The translations under genes and the position numbers were made by a program. A DNA stretch of 36,422 nt from Candidatus Acidiferrales bacterium (GTDB lineage: Bacteria; Acidobacteriota; Terriglobia; Acidiferrales; UBA7541): assembly GCA_025451835.1 (NCBI GenBank), contig JANWJR010000017.1:1-36422 (forward strand), in the 5' to 3' direction. Shown one piece after another: positions 9,033-17,764 of this stretch. How positions within the stretch are numbered: position 1 is the stretch's first letter; each line of letters starts with the position of its first letter. A model generated the notes under the pieces. It made no database searches. It saw nothing but the letters and a program-made list of their open reading frames with translations, and had not been told where the DNA came from.

Positions 9033-10511
9033 ATGCCCAACGTACACGAATTGATTCACCACTACGGCGGCAATTGGAACCGCTCAAGAGGAAGCGACTA
9101 TCTCGACATCGTCAACCCCGCGACAGCGGAAAAATTAGGCCGCGTTCCCCTCGGCTCCAGGGAAGATGTCGACGCAACCGTGCGAGCGGCCGCCGAGGCA
9201 TACCCCACGTGGCGCCGCACGCCGCCAGAAGATCGCATTCAATACCTCTTCAAACTCAAGCGGCTTCTCGAAGATCACCTCGAAGAGCTTGCCCGAATCT
9301 GCACCACGGAGAATGGAAAAACGCTCGGCGAATCGCGCGGCGAATTGCGGCGCGCCATCGAAAACGTCGAAGTGGCTTGCGGGATTCCCACACTGATGCA
9401 GGGCTACAATCTTGAAGACGTCGCCTCCGGCATCGACGAAATCATGATTCGCCAGCCACTCGGCGTCACTGTCGCCATCACGCCGTTCAATTTCCCGGCC
9501 ATGATTCCCTTCTGGTTTTTGCCGTACGCCATCGCCTGCGGCAACACGTTCATCCTCAAGCCGTCGGAAAAAGTTCCGCTCACGGCGCAGCGCACCTTCG
9601 AAATCATCGAGGAGCTGAAGCTGCCACCCGGCGTGCTGAATCTTTTGCACGGCGGCAAAGCTGTCGTCAACGGGCTGCTCGAACATCCCGATGTGCGCGC
9701 CGTAAGCTTCGTCGGCTCAACGCCCATCGCGAAATACATCTACGCGCAAGCCGCCTCGTATGGTAAGCGAGTGCAATGCCAGGGCGGCGCGAAAAATCAC
9801 GTCTTGATTCTTCCCGATGCCGATCTCGAAACCGCAACGAAGATCGTCAGCGATAGCGCCTTTGGCTGCGCGGGCCAGCGTTGCCTTGCGGTTTCCGTGG
9901 CCGTCACCGTCGGAGATGCCCAGAAGCGATTCACCGACGAAATCTCCAAACTCGCAGGCTCGATGCGCGTGGGCAACGGCCTCGACAGCGATGTTCAAAT
10001 GGGTCCGGTGATCAACCGCGAAAGCAAGACTCGCATCGAGGGACTGATTGCCAAAGGCGCAAGCGATGGAGGGAAGGTTCTTCTGGACGGCCGCAGCCGC
10101 AAGGGTTCAGGCAATCACGCGGGGAATTTCCTCGAACCCACTTTGCTCGACAACGTCCCGCCCGAAAGTGCGCTCACCACGACCGAGATTTTCGGCCCCG
10201 TGCTGAGCCTCATTCACGCAACAACCCTCGACGAAGGCATCGAGATTCTTTCGCGCAGCCCCTTCGGCAACATGGCCTCCATCTTCACCTCGAGCGGCGC
10301 TGCCGCCCGAAAATTCCGCTACGAAGTTCCGGCCGGCAATATCGGCGTCAACATCGGCGTTGCCGCACCGATGGCTTACTTCCCCTTCAGCGGCTGGCGC
10401 GACAGCTTCCTCGGCGTCCTGCACGGTCAGGGTCGCGACGCCATCGAGTTCTATACCGACAAGAAAGTTGTGATCGAGCGCTGGCCAAAGGAATGGTCCC
10501 GCAAATTCTAG
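9033..10511 (+). CDS. mmsA: CoA-acylating methylmalonate-/malonate-semialdehyde dehydrogenase family (MmsA-like)
   Basis: ALDH fold; [66 protein letters not shown], catalytic-Cys region [30 protein letters not shown]. Confidence 0.87.
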   Translation: MPNVHELIHHYGGNWNRSRGSDYLDIVNPATAEKLGRVPLGSREDVDATVRAAAEAYPTWRRTPPEDRIQYLFKLKRLLEDHLEELARICTTENGKTLGESRGELRRAIENVEVACGIPTLMQGYNLEDVASGIDEIMIRQPLGVTVAITPFNFPAMIPFWFLPYAIACGNTFILKPSEKVPLTAQRTFEIIEELKLPPGVLNLLHGGKAVVNGLLEHPDVRAVSFVGSTPIAKYIYAQAASYGKRVQCQGGAKNHVLILPDADLETATKIVSDSAFGCAGQRCLAVSVAVTVGDAQKRFTDEISKLAGSMRVGNGLDSDVQMGPVINRESKTRIEGLIAKGASDGGKVLLDGRSRKGSGNHAGNFLEPTLLDNVPPESALTTTEIFGPVLSLIHATTLDEGIEILSRSPFGNMASIFTSSGAAARKFRYEVPAGNIGVNIGVAAPMAYFPFSGWRDSFLGVLHGQGRDAIEFYTDKKVVIERWPKEWSRKF

Positions 10512-10604
10512 CGAGGTGCCCTCAATTTTCCGACAGGACTTCGGTACTTGCGAATCCGAAGGAAGAGCGGGGCGCGCAGTTTGCGCTCTGGATGGGTTTG
10601 CGGA

Positions 10605-10652
10605 GCGAGGAATCTGCTTTTGCGAAAGTCAGGGAAACAGCAGATCCCTCGC
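10605..10652. repeat. REP-like imperfect inverted repeat / hairpin after mmsA
   Basis: Left arm 10605-10621 gcgaggaatctgctttt; right arm 10635-10652 aaacagcagatccctcgc (reverse complement gcgagggatctgctgttt); 15 of 17 aligned positions match; 13-nt loop. Confidence 0.55.
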
Positions 10653-10688
10653 TGCCGTGAGCACGTCCAGGATCAAAAACGACGGCGC

Positions 10689-11477
10689 TTATTTGCCAGG
10701 CATGTAGCTCAGATCGGAGCGATACTCCAGAAGTTCCGTGAATTCGCTCTCAACTGAAGTATCCAGCCGCTTTAGGATCGAATCCGCTTCGGATTGCCCG
10801 AAAGCATCCTTTAGCATCTCCTCGAACGGTTTTTGGCTTGGCTTGTCTTCGAAGTCCGCCCAATTCGCACGCGGTAGCACCAGCGCGTAAGTGCCTGCGC
10901 GGCCGCCATTCGCAAGCGCGTACCAGCCATAGTCTACTGGCCACTTGGTCTTCTGGGCCGCTTCGGCAATGCGCCTAATGGCACTGCGAAAGTCGGCAGC
11001 GTGGCCGTACCGCACCTCGAAAGTAATCACCTCGATCATCTTCGGCGGCCCTTGTGATGCTGACGGCGATACGCTGTTGCTGTCCTTCTCCAGATAGGCG
11101 TAGTAACGAGGTACTACCGATTCGACCGCTCCTCCCATCACTTCCATAAACTTATCCACCTCAGTTGACTCGGGAATGGCCGGCTTGTCGAAATCCGCCC
11201 AATGGTAGCCGAGCCTGCTGATCACGTAGGAACCTGCATGTTCCCCGCTGACCGTCATCCACACATCAAGCGGCTTGGGATCGTTCCGCTGCTTGCGCCA
11301 GGCTGCCAGTTGCTTGCGCCCGGCTTCGTACTGTTTCATCATGCCCGGCTTCACCGTCTGCGTCTCCACCAGGGCGATATCGCCGGGCCTGCCTGCATCC
11401 TGCGCTTGTAGCCGCCCGGGCATCGAAAACGCGGCGAGTACGGACACACCAACGAGGGTTGCCCAATTGAGTTTCAT
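10689..11477 (-). CDS. Secreted uncharacterised protein with two internally homologous domains (NIPSNAP/dimeric alpha-beta barrel-like)
   Basis: Signal peptide MKLNWATLVGVSVLAAFSMPGRLQAQ; two halves share the pattern ...G.AG(S/T)Y........WADF(D/E).KP (SGEHAGSYVISRLGYHWADFDKP and NGGRAGTYALVLPRANWADFEDKP). Confidence 0.7.
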   Translation of the reverse strand: MKLNWATLVGVSVLAAFSMPGRLQAQDAGRPGDIALVETQTVKPGMMKQYEAGRKQLAAWRKQRNDPKPLDVWMTVSGEHAGSYVISRLGYHWADFDKPAIPESTEVDKFMEVMGGAVESVVPRYYAYLEKDSNSVSPSASQGPPKMIEVITFEVRYGHAADFRSAIRRIAEAAQKTKWPVDYGWYALANGGRAGTYALVLPRANWADFEDKPSQKPFEEMLKDAFGQSEADSILKRLDTSVESEFTELLEYRSDLSYMPGK

Positions 11478-11606
11478 TTTTCCTCCGAAAAGTTAGTAGG
11501 GGCCGCGATCGCCGCGAAGCGTAGTCCTCAGCGCGCGTGCATGTCAAGAAATTAGCGAATCGCGCCGTTCCGGAGCCGCCAACGCCCCATCGGCCTTCTC
11601 TTGCCT

Positions 11607-13781
11607 TCAGCGAGAGCCGCTCCGTTTGTCAGATGAGGCTGCCGCCTCGCCAATATGTCGATCGAGGAATTCGGCGCCCGCGGAGTATGCCGCAACCCAA
11701 CTGCGGTGCAGAAGAAAATCATGAATTTCGTCGGGGAAAACCAGTTCCTGATATTCCACGCCTTGTTTGCGCAATGCTGCCGCCAGGTCAACCGTTTCCG
11801 CGAATGGCACGTTGCGATCGTCGTCGCCCTGAATCAGCAGGACCGGAGATCGCCACGTCTTGATCGACGCCATCGGTGACGACTCCCATGCAATGCGCGC
11901 CGCGTCTGGATGCGCCCCCGGATTGTATGTGGGAACCCAATTGCCAAGCTCGAGGTTCCAATCATGCACGCCGTGCATGTCGACGCCCGCCGCGAATAGA
12001 TTCGACGAACGCGCCAAGCCGAGGGCCGTCAAATACCCGCCATAACTTCCGCCCCACAGCCCAATCCGCTTAGGATCCACGTCCGACCGGCTGCGCAGAT
12101 AAAGCCCGGCGCCCTGCACGTCGTTGTACTCGCTCGCTCCCGCTGCGCCGTAGTCGATCGCTTCGCGGAAATCGAGTCCGTAGCCGATTCCGCTGCGATA
12201 ATTCACGGAAAGGACCACATAGCCCCGGCTCGCAAGGAACTGATTCATCGCGTAGGCGTTGCTGTAGTATTCCATGTAGTGCCAGCCGAGAAGCATCTGC
12301 CGCTGAGAGCCGCCATGAAAAAAGATGGCCGCGGGGTGGCGCGAGCCGTCCGCGGAGTTTGCAGGCAGGAAAAGCTGGCCGTGAATTTGCATGCCGTCGG
12401 CAGCCGAAAAAATCACCTGCTGAGGCGTGACCATGCGGTTCGCCGGAAAGTCCGCCGGAATTGCGCCGGGTGCCAGATCGCGCAACTTCGAGGACGACAC
12501 CACCAGGCTGGGACGCATCGGCAGGTGCGCGTCGGACCGCAGAATCGCGATGGCCTCGTTGTCGCTGGCAACCACCGGAGCCGTTTCGATTCCAGTACCG
12601 CTCGTGACGGCCTCGGGATGCGTTCCATCCACGGCCACCTTCCAGATGTGGCGGCGATCGATGTCGTTCTGATTCGACGAGTACACAACCATCTTGCGGT
12701 CGGGGCTTAACGCGACGTATTCCACTTCAAAATCACCCGGCGTCAGCAGAGTCGTCGCTCCGCCCGATGCCGAGACCGAATAAAGATGCGTCCAGCCGTC
12801 TTTCTCCCACGGGAAAACGATGCGACCGTCCGCCCCCCACAGTAGTTGGTTCTCCGCAACCATCTCGCGGAACACGCTGCCGCGTCCCTCCGAGGCTTTC
12901 CAAACTTCGCGGCCGCTGTTTGCCGCAACATCGTGGACGCGAATCGACCACGGTGGACCGGTGCGCTTCGGTTCGAAAAAGTGTTCTTCCGGCGAAGATG
13001 GCAGCCGAAGGAAAGCGATGCTCTTGCTATCCGGGGACCACACCGGCTCCATGTCGTGATCCGTGCTCGCGTCAATATAGGTGAGCGTTTTCGAGTCCAT
13101 CGCGTAAAGGCCGATAAATCCGTGATCGCCCCGGTCGCTGACGAACGCAAGAAAACGCCCGTCGGGCGACCATCGAGGCGAACCGCTGTCGCCGCGCGAA
13201 TGGATCAATTGTTCCGGCTTCGGGTCTCCCGCAAGGCTCGCGATCCAAATCTGCCCTTTGAAAACGTACGCCACCGAATCGCCTTTTGGCGAAATACTGG
13301 GCGCATAGCCCTCGCCAATTTTGCGTGGCGCGCCACCCTTTGCCGAGATCAGCCAGACGTCCTGTTCGACCGCCGAGACAAAATTTGCCGGATTCGGATA
13401 AGCCTTGTCCGTGAATTCCAGATCGCCGCCGCGAACGTAGGCCAGCGATTCGCCGTCCGGAGCCCAAGCCAGATCGCCAATGTCTTGTCCATCATCGGCG
13501 GAATAACTCGTCAGTTGGCGAGCCGTGTGGCCGCTGCCGGTTTTTGCACGCTCGGCTATCCACACGTTGCGCGTACCTTCGGTGTTGAACACCCACGCAA
13601 AGCGGCCCTTTGCCGGCGCGGCAATCAAGTTCGTGGGGAACGGCGCGCTCAGCACCTGCTCGATTGTGAATTCCCCGCGCGCATCGTTGCGACTAGCCGA
13701 AACATTCGATCGAGCCGTAACACCCGAGCCCACCGCGAACAAAACTAAAATCAAGACTGATAATTTCGGCATTATTTTCAT
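11607..13781 (-). CDS. Secreted S9-family (prolyl oligopeptidase-type) peptidase with N-terminal WD40-like/PD40 propeller
   Basis: PD40-type repeats (SPRWSPDGRFLAFVSD, EPVWSPDSKSIAF); catalytic triad regions GLWGGSYGGYLTALG (Ser), LIQGDDDRNVPF (Asp), FPDEIHDFLLH (His). The ORF is listed from 14129, but ATG 13781 gives a signal peptide (MKIMPKLSVLILVLFAVGSGVTA) with a gggagg SD. Confidence 0.88.
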   Translation of the reverse strand: MKIMPKLSVLILVLFAVGSGVTARSNVSASRNDARGEFTIEQVLSAPFPTNLIAAPAKGRFAWVFNTEGTRNVWIAERAKTGSGHTARQLTSYSADDGQDIGDLAWAPDGESLAYVRGGDLEFTDKAYPNPANFVSAVEQDVWLISAKGGAPRKIGEGYAPSISPKGDSVAYVFKGQIWIASLAGDPKPEQLIHSRGDSGSPRWSPDGRFLAFVSDRGDHGFIGLYAMDSKTLTYIDASTDHDMEPVWSPDSKSIAFLRLPSSPEEHFFEPKRTGPPWSIRVHDVAANSGREVWKASEGRGSVFREMVAENQLLWGADGRIVFPWEKDGWTHLYSVSASGGATTLLTPGDFEVEYVALSPDRKMVVYSSNQNDIDRRHIWKVAVDGTHPEAVTSGTGIETAPVVASDNEAIAILRSDAHLPMRPSLVVSSSKLRDLAPGAIPADFPANRMVTPQQVIFSAADGMQIHGQLFLPANSADGSRHPAAIFFHGGSQRQMLLGWHYMEYYSNAYAMNQFLASRGYVVLSVNYRSGIGYGLDFREAIDYGAAGASEYNDVQGAGLYLRSRSDVDPKRIGLWGGSYGGYLTALGLARSSNLFAAGVDMHGVHDWNLELGNWVPTYNPGAHPDAARIAWESSPMASIKTWRSPVLLIQGDDDRNVPFAETVDLAAALRKQGVEYQELVFPDEIHDFLLHRSWVAAYSAGAEFLDRHIGEAAASSDKRSGSR

Positions 13782-13988
13782 GCGCGCCGCCTCCCGGCAG
13801 AAATAAGCTCGCGATGTTACGCCGGGAATTACGCCAACGCAACGATACATATAACATTTCAGGTGTGTGCGTAGGAATCGCCCCTGGGCGAAACAAATCC
13901 GCAGCGGTTCTCTTCTGCAGGCGATGCGGGGTCCGACTGAGCAACCGGGTGTAAACTGAAAGTATCCGGGCATCACGAAGAGAGCGAA

Positions 13989-14429
13989 ATGACCGCAACT
14001 GATCTCGTTCAGCCCTTCGCGCGGCAAAAATATCTCAGCCTCGAAACTTTTCGGAAGACCGGAGTTGGCGTTCGCACGCCGGTGTGGTTCGCGGCGCCCT
14101 CTCCCGGTCCAGGCAATGTCAGCAACCAATCGTTCTATATCTATACCATCGGAAATACGGGAAAGATGAAGCGCATCCGCAACAATCCACGGGTGCGCAT
14201 CGCCCCCTGCGACATGCGCGGCAACGTCCTAGGCCATTGGGTCGAAGCCCGCGCCGAGATACTACAGGGCGATGAGGCTGCTCGCGGAATGCGTCTATTG
14301 GATCAAAAATATTTTCCGTGGAAAAAGCTACTCGACTTCTTTGCCTCTTTTCGCCACCGCGACCGAACCGTCCTGGTCATCCGCCCCTCGCCAACGAATC
14401 CGCAGCAGGTTGCGGCGCGAAGTTCCTGA
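13989..14429 (+). CDS. PPOX-class (pyridoxamine 5'-phosphate oxidase-like, F420/flavin-dependent) protein
   Basis: 147-codon ORF: QKYLSLETFRKTGVGVRTPVWFAAP....FYIYTIGNTGKMKRIRNNPRVRIAPCDMRGNVLGHWVEARAEIL, typical of small PPOX proteins. Confidence 0.8.
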   Translation: MTATDLVQPFARQKYLSLETFRKTGVGVRTPVWFAAPSPGPGNVSNQSFYIYTIGNTGKMKRIRNNPRVRIAPCDMRGNVLGHWVEARAEILQGDEAARGMRLLDQKYFPWKKLLDFFASFRHRDRTVLVIRPSPTNPQQVAARSS

Positions 14430-14583
14430 TGCATGACACGGTGCCAGCATCTAGGCGCTCGAATAAAGCCACCATCAGATCAACCGTCCGGTCAAAATCG
14501 GCTCGATCGATGATTCCGTTGTGCGCGTGCGTCGAACGCGTCGGCACGAGGACCGTCGTCACCGGGGCGCCGCCGTCGTTCAA
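14419..14583 (-). pseudogene. Probable C-terminal remnant of an M42-family (FrvX/glutamyl aminopeptidase-like) peptidase
   Basis: Minus-strand reading LNDGGAPVTTVLVPTRSTHAHNGIIDRADFDRTVDLMVALFERLDAGTVSCIRNF resembles the M42 C-terminal pattern (G.P....VPTRY.HS....ID..D...AV.LLVALI). No catalytic N-terminal part is found upstream in the same frame. Confidence 0.4.
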
Positions 14584-14901
14584 CCTGATCTTCAAACCCC
14601 GGAACGAAATCGAATTGGAGTGGGATGAAATGGCCGTAAACCGATGAAAACAAAGGAGACCTGCCGATTCTAATCGCAACCAAATCGAGAGAACGACTCG
14701 GAGAGTGCGCAACGGCTCCTGGCGTTCGCCCAGCCTGCCATTCCATCTTTGGTTCCAAAATCTTCACCCACTCCAAGACGCGGACGACGCAAATCCGCCA
14801 CCGCTGCCTCAGGGACGTTCTACACCCTTTACTGGATTGAAGGGCCGCGTGCTGACGTCTACGCTGAGTACGAGGGGCAAAACCCCTTTGGAGGACTTGA
14901 C

Positions 14902-15141
14902 ATGGCAGACATGAGAGCGAAATCCCCGTCGAGGGAGGAAATCGAGCGACGCGCCTATGAAATATATGTGGCACGTGGCCGTCAGAGCGGGCGGGACACA
15001 GAAGATTGGTTTGCCGCCGAGAATGAATTGGCTCAGCTGGCAGTCACAGGCTCACGCACGTCCAACACGCAATCGCGCGAATCGAACACGAATTCGATGT
15101 CCAAACCGAAATCCATCGCGGCCGGACGCGATCGCATTTAG
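14902..15141 (+). CDS. Small DUF2934-domain protein
   Basis: MADMRAKSPSREEIERRAYEIYVARGRQSGRDTEDWFAAENELAQLA matches the DUF2934 pattern (RAYE.Y..RG...G.D..DW..AE.EL). The ORF is open from 14749; ATG 14902 is preceded by gaggac. Confidence 0.65.
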   Translation: MADMRAKSPSREEIERRAYEIYVARGRQSGRDTEDWFAAENELAQLAVTGSRTSNTQSRESNTNSMSKPKSIAAGRDRI

Positions 15142-15360
15142 ACAGCAGTTCGACGTACGCAATCCTTCGCAAAACAAGCATTCGCGGCTGTTGGGACGCT
15201 CCTGCCATGATTGACCTGGGGGTGAGCCCAGCCTCCGCAGTCGCGAGATGCTTTGTTAGTCCGAAACATCACCGCACTCTGAAGAAAAGCCGAGTTCAGC
15301 GCAGATTTCGCTTGCATCGCAAACAAATTTCCGTATTCTGCGGTTGCGAACTCGCTCCAA

Positions 15361-16836
15361 ATGCGCGGCTGTGAGAGAGCGCGGGTCGCCTACGGAGGAC
15401 GCGACAATCAATTGAGCACAATCTCCCTCCCTGCCCAATTCCCTTCCCGGACTATCTCCTCCACAAGAAAGAAATTCGCGAAGCTGACTCTCTGGCCTCT
15501 AGTAGCCGCTACTTTCTTTATGGTGTCCGGCGGCACGTACGGAACCGAGGACATTATTCATGGCGCGGGCTACGGTCTTGGGATTCTAATCCTCCTGCTG
15601 ACGCCGCTCATCTGGAGCCTGCCGACCGCGTACATGATTGGGGAGCTGTCGAGCGCCCTTCCCGCCGAAGGCGGCTATTACGCGTGGGTTCGCCGGGCCC
15701 TGGGAAATTTCTGGGGGTTTCAGGAGGCATGGCTATCCCTGGTGGCCAGCATCTTTGATATGGCGATTTACCCCACCTTGTTCGTCGCTTACCTGGACCG
15801 GCTGGTTCCGTGGTTCGCTATAGGTCACCGCGGCGCGATGGTGAGCTTGGGAATCGTGGTGGTCTGCGCACTGCTCAATATCGCCGGAATCCGGGTCGTC
15901 GCGACCACATCTCTCTGGCTTTTCTTTCTGCTCTCGGCGCCCTTCGCGTTTATCGTCCTGCTCGCGCCCATGAGGATAGGATCGCTTTCCAGCGTCGCCA
16001 CCGCTCAAACCACATCGACAGTCGGGTTGGTCGGTGGGCTGCTGATTTGCATGTGGAATTACATGGGCTGGGACAACGCTTCGACGATTGCGACAGAAGT
16101 AAAGCGGCCGCAGAGGACTTACCCGCGCGCGATGCTCCTTGCCGTTCTGGTCGTCTCTCTCACCTATGTTCTGCCATTCGCGGCGATGTGGCTCACGGGC
16201 GTGCCTTCGTCCGCCTTCGAGACGGGTTCCTGGGCTGATCTTGCCGGCATGATGGGCAGGCTGGTGGGCGGATCCTTTGGGGCGCATGCGCTTCGCGCCG
16301 CCTTGGTGCTCGGCGGGATGATGAGCGGCTTCGGCATGTTCAACGCGCTGGTCATGAGCTATTCGCGCCTGCCTCTGGCGATGGCTCAAGATGGGATGCT
16401 GCCGGCGGTGTTTGGCAAGATTCACCCGAAAACGCGCGCGCCGTGGGTGGCAATCCTCGCCTTGGCGACCTGTTGGGCGTTGTGCCTGGGGATCGGGTTC
16501 GAGCGGCTGGTTACGCTGGATGTTCTGCTTTATGGCACTAGTCTGTCGCTCGAGTTTGTTGCGCTAGTCGCGCTGCGGATCAAGGAACCGAATTTGCGGC
16601 GGCCGTTCCGCGTGCCGGGGGGCATGGTGGGAGCGGTGCTGTGCGGAGTGTTCCCCGTGTTGCTTCTTGCGTTTTCGGTGATTCACGGCGAGAGCGAACA
16701 CATCCTTGGGATGAGCGGTCTGGCGTTCGGCGCGCTGATCGTCTCCTGCGGCTTTGTTGTGTATTGGGCGATGTCCGGCGTCAGGTCGGATGGTTGGATC
16801 GCGACCGCGATCAAGAGCCAGCGTAAAGCAGCGTAG
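15361..16836 (+). CDS. APC-family amino acid/polyamine permease
   Basis: FFMVSGGTYGTEDIIHGAGYGLGILILLLTPLIWSLPTAYMIGELSSALPAEGGYYAWVRRALGNFWGFQEAWLSL; about 12 TM segments. Start codon uncertain. Confidence 0.87.
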   Translation: MRGCERARVAYGGRDNQLSTISLPAQFPSRTISSTRKKFAKLTLWPLVAATFFMVSGGTYGTEDIIHGAGYGLGILILLLTPLIWSLPTAYMIGELSSALPAEGGYYAWVRRALGNFWGFQEAWLSLVASIFDMAIYPTLFVAYLDRLVPWFAIGHRGAMVSLGIVVVCALLNIAGIRVVATTSLWLFFLLSAPFAFIVLLAPMRIGSLSSVATAQTTSTVGLVGGLLICMWNYMGWDNASTIATEVKRPQRTYPRAMLLAVLVVSLTYVLPFAAMWLTGVPSSAFETGSWADLAGMMGRLVGGSFGAHALRAALVLGGMMSGFGMFNALVMSYSRLPLAMAQDGMLPAVFGKIHPKTRAPWVAILALATCWALCLGIGFERLVTLDVLLYGTSLSLEFVALVALRIKEPNLRRPFRVPGGMVGAVLCGVFPVLLLAFSVIHGESEHILGMSGLAFGALIVSCGFVVYWAMSGVRSDGWIATAIKSQRKAA

Positions 16837-16927
16837 CCGCTCCTGAAAACTGCAAGGTGCGTAGTTCGCGACACGTCTTCGGTTGAGGGCGGCTGCTCCC
16901 CACTGCGTTTCTGCTATTCTTTTCGTC

Positions 16928-17764
16928 GTGCAACGCGCGCTTCTCTACGCAATTCTAATTTTTGTCGGGCTCTCGCCGGGAATCGCAGCGCAACAACAAC
17001 AACCGGCGCCGCCCGCGCAATCCACTTCGCCCGAGCAGGCGATTCCTCAGCAAGCATCACCGCCGCAAATTTCTCCTCCGGCACCACCGCACATCGGTCC
17101 CGTAATAGTCTTGGATCCGGCACACGGGGGCACCGATACGGGCGCCAGGGGAAACGGCGTCGTCGAAAAGGACGTAGTGCTCCTTTTTGCGCGGATCGCG
17201 AAAGCGGAACTGGAGCGGCAGGGCTTTCGAGTGGTCATGACCAGGAATGACGACTCGAATCCTTCCTATGACGACCGTGCCGCGATCGCAAACGCATATC
17301 GCGACGTCGTCTTTGTGAGCTTTCACGTTTCTTCCACGGGTAAGATCGGCAGTGCGCGCGCGTATTACGACCAATTCTCGGCGCCCGCGCCGGCGACGTC
17401 CCCCGCCAACCCTGTGACGATGCCGCCGTCGGGAAAGCCGTCATCAGCGGCACCTCACGCGTCCGCGGCAAACACCTTGATTTCATGGAATGAAGCGCAG
17501 CGGCCGTTTGCCCAAACGAGCCACCACTTGGCGGATTTGCTGCAAGGCGAACTAGCGCAGCGATTTTCCGGCTCTCCCGTGGCGGCGCTACCGGCCGCTG
17601 TGCGGGGATTGCGATCGGTCGCGGGGCCGGCGATGGCTGTTGAAATCTCGAGCGTCGCGGTCTCAGATCCAAACTCTTTTGCCGCCATGGCGGAGCCGCT
17701 GGCGGCATCCATAGCGCGCAGCCTGCTGGCGTTCCATCCTGCGAATTTACCGGGATCGAAATAA
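16928..17764 (+). CDS. N-acetylmuramoyl-L-alanine amidase (Amidase_3), exported
   Basis: VIVLDPAHGGTDTGARGNGVVEKDVVLLFARIAKAELERQGFRVVMTR...FVSFHVSSTG keeps the His/Glu/His zinc-site pattern; signal-like N-terminus from GTG 16928 (ORF listed from 16883). Confidence 0.85.
   Translation: MQRALLYAILIFVGLSPGIAAQQQQPAPPAQSTSPEQAIPQQASPPQISPPAPPHIGPVIVLDPAHGGTDTGARGNGVVEKDVVLLFARIAKAELERQGFRVVMTRNDDSNPSYDDRAAIANAYRDVVFVSFHVSSTGKIGSARAYYDQFSAPAPATSPANPVTMPPSGKPSSAAPHASAANTLISWNEAQRPFAQTSHHLADLLQGELAQRFSGSPVAALPAAVRGLRSVAGPAMAVEISSVAVSDPNSFAAMAEPLAASIARSLLAFHPANLPGSK

Noticed and set aside
9881-10660. 259-aa plus-strand ORF overlapping mmsA in another frame
   Set aside because: Arg/Gln/His-rich alternate frame of the ALDH gene; no homology recognised.
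12846-13748. 300-aa plus-strand ORF opposite the S9 peptidase
   Set aside because: Antisense shadow frame of a well-supported coding region; no recognisable domain.
15142-15360. Small ORFs in the region upstream of the APC permease
   Set aside because: No consistent coding signal or RNA structure recognised by eye; left unannotated.
15733-16425. 230-aa minus-strand ORF opposite the APC permease
   Set aside because: His/Arg/Gln-rich shadow of a TM-protein gene; no domain signal.
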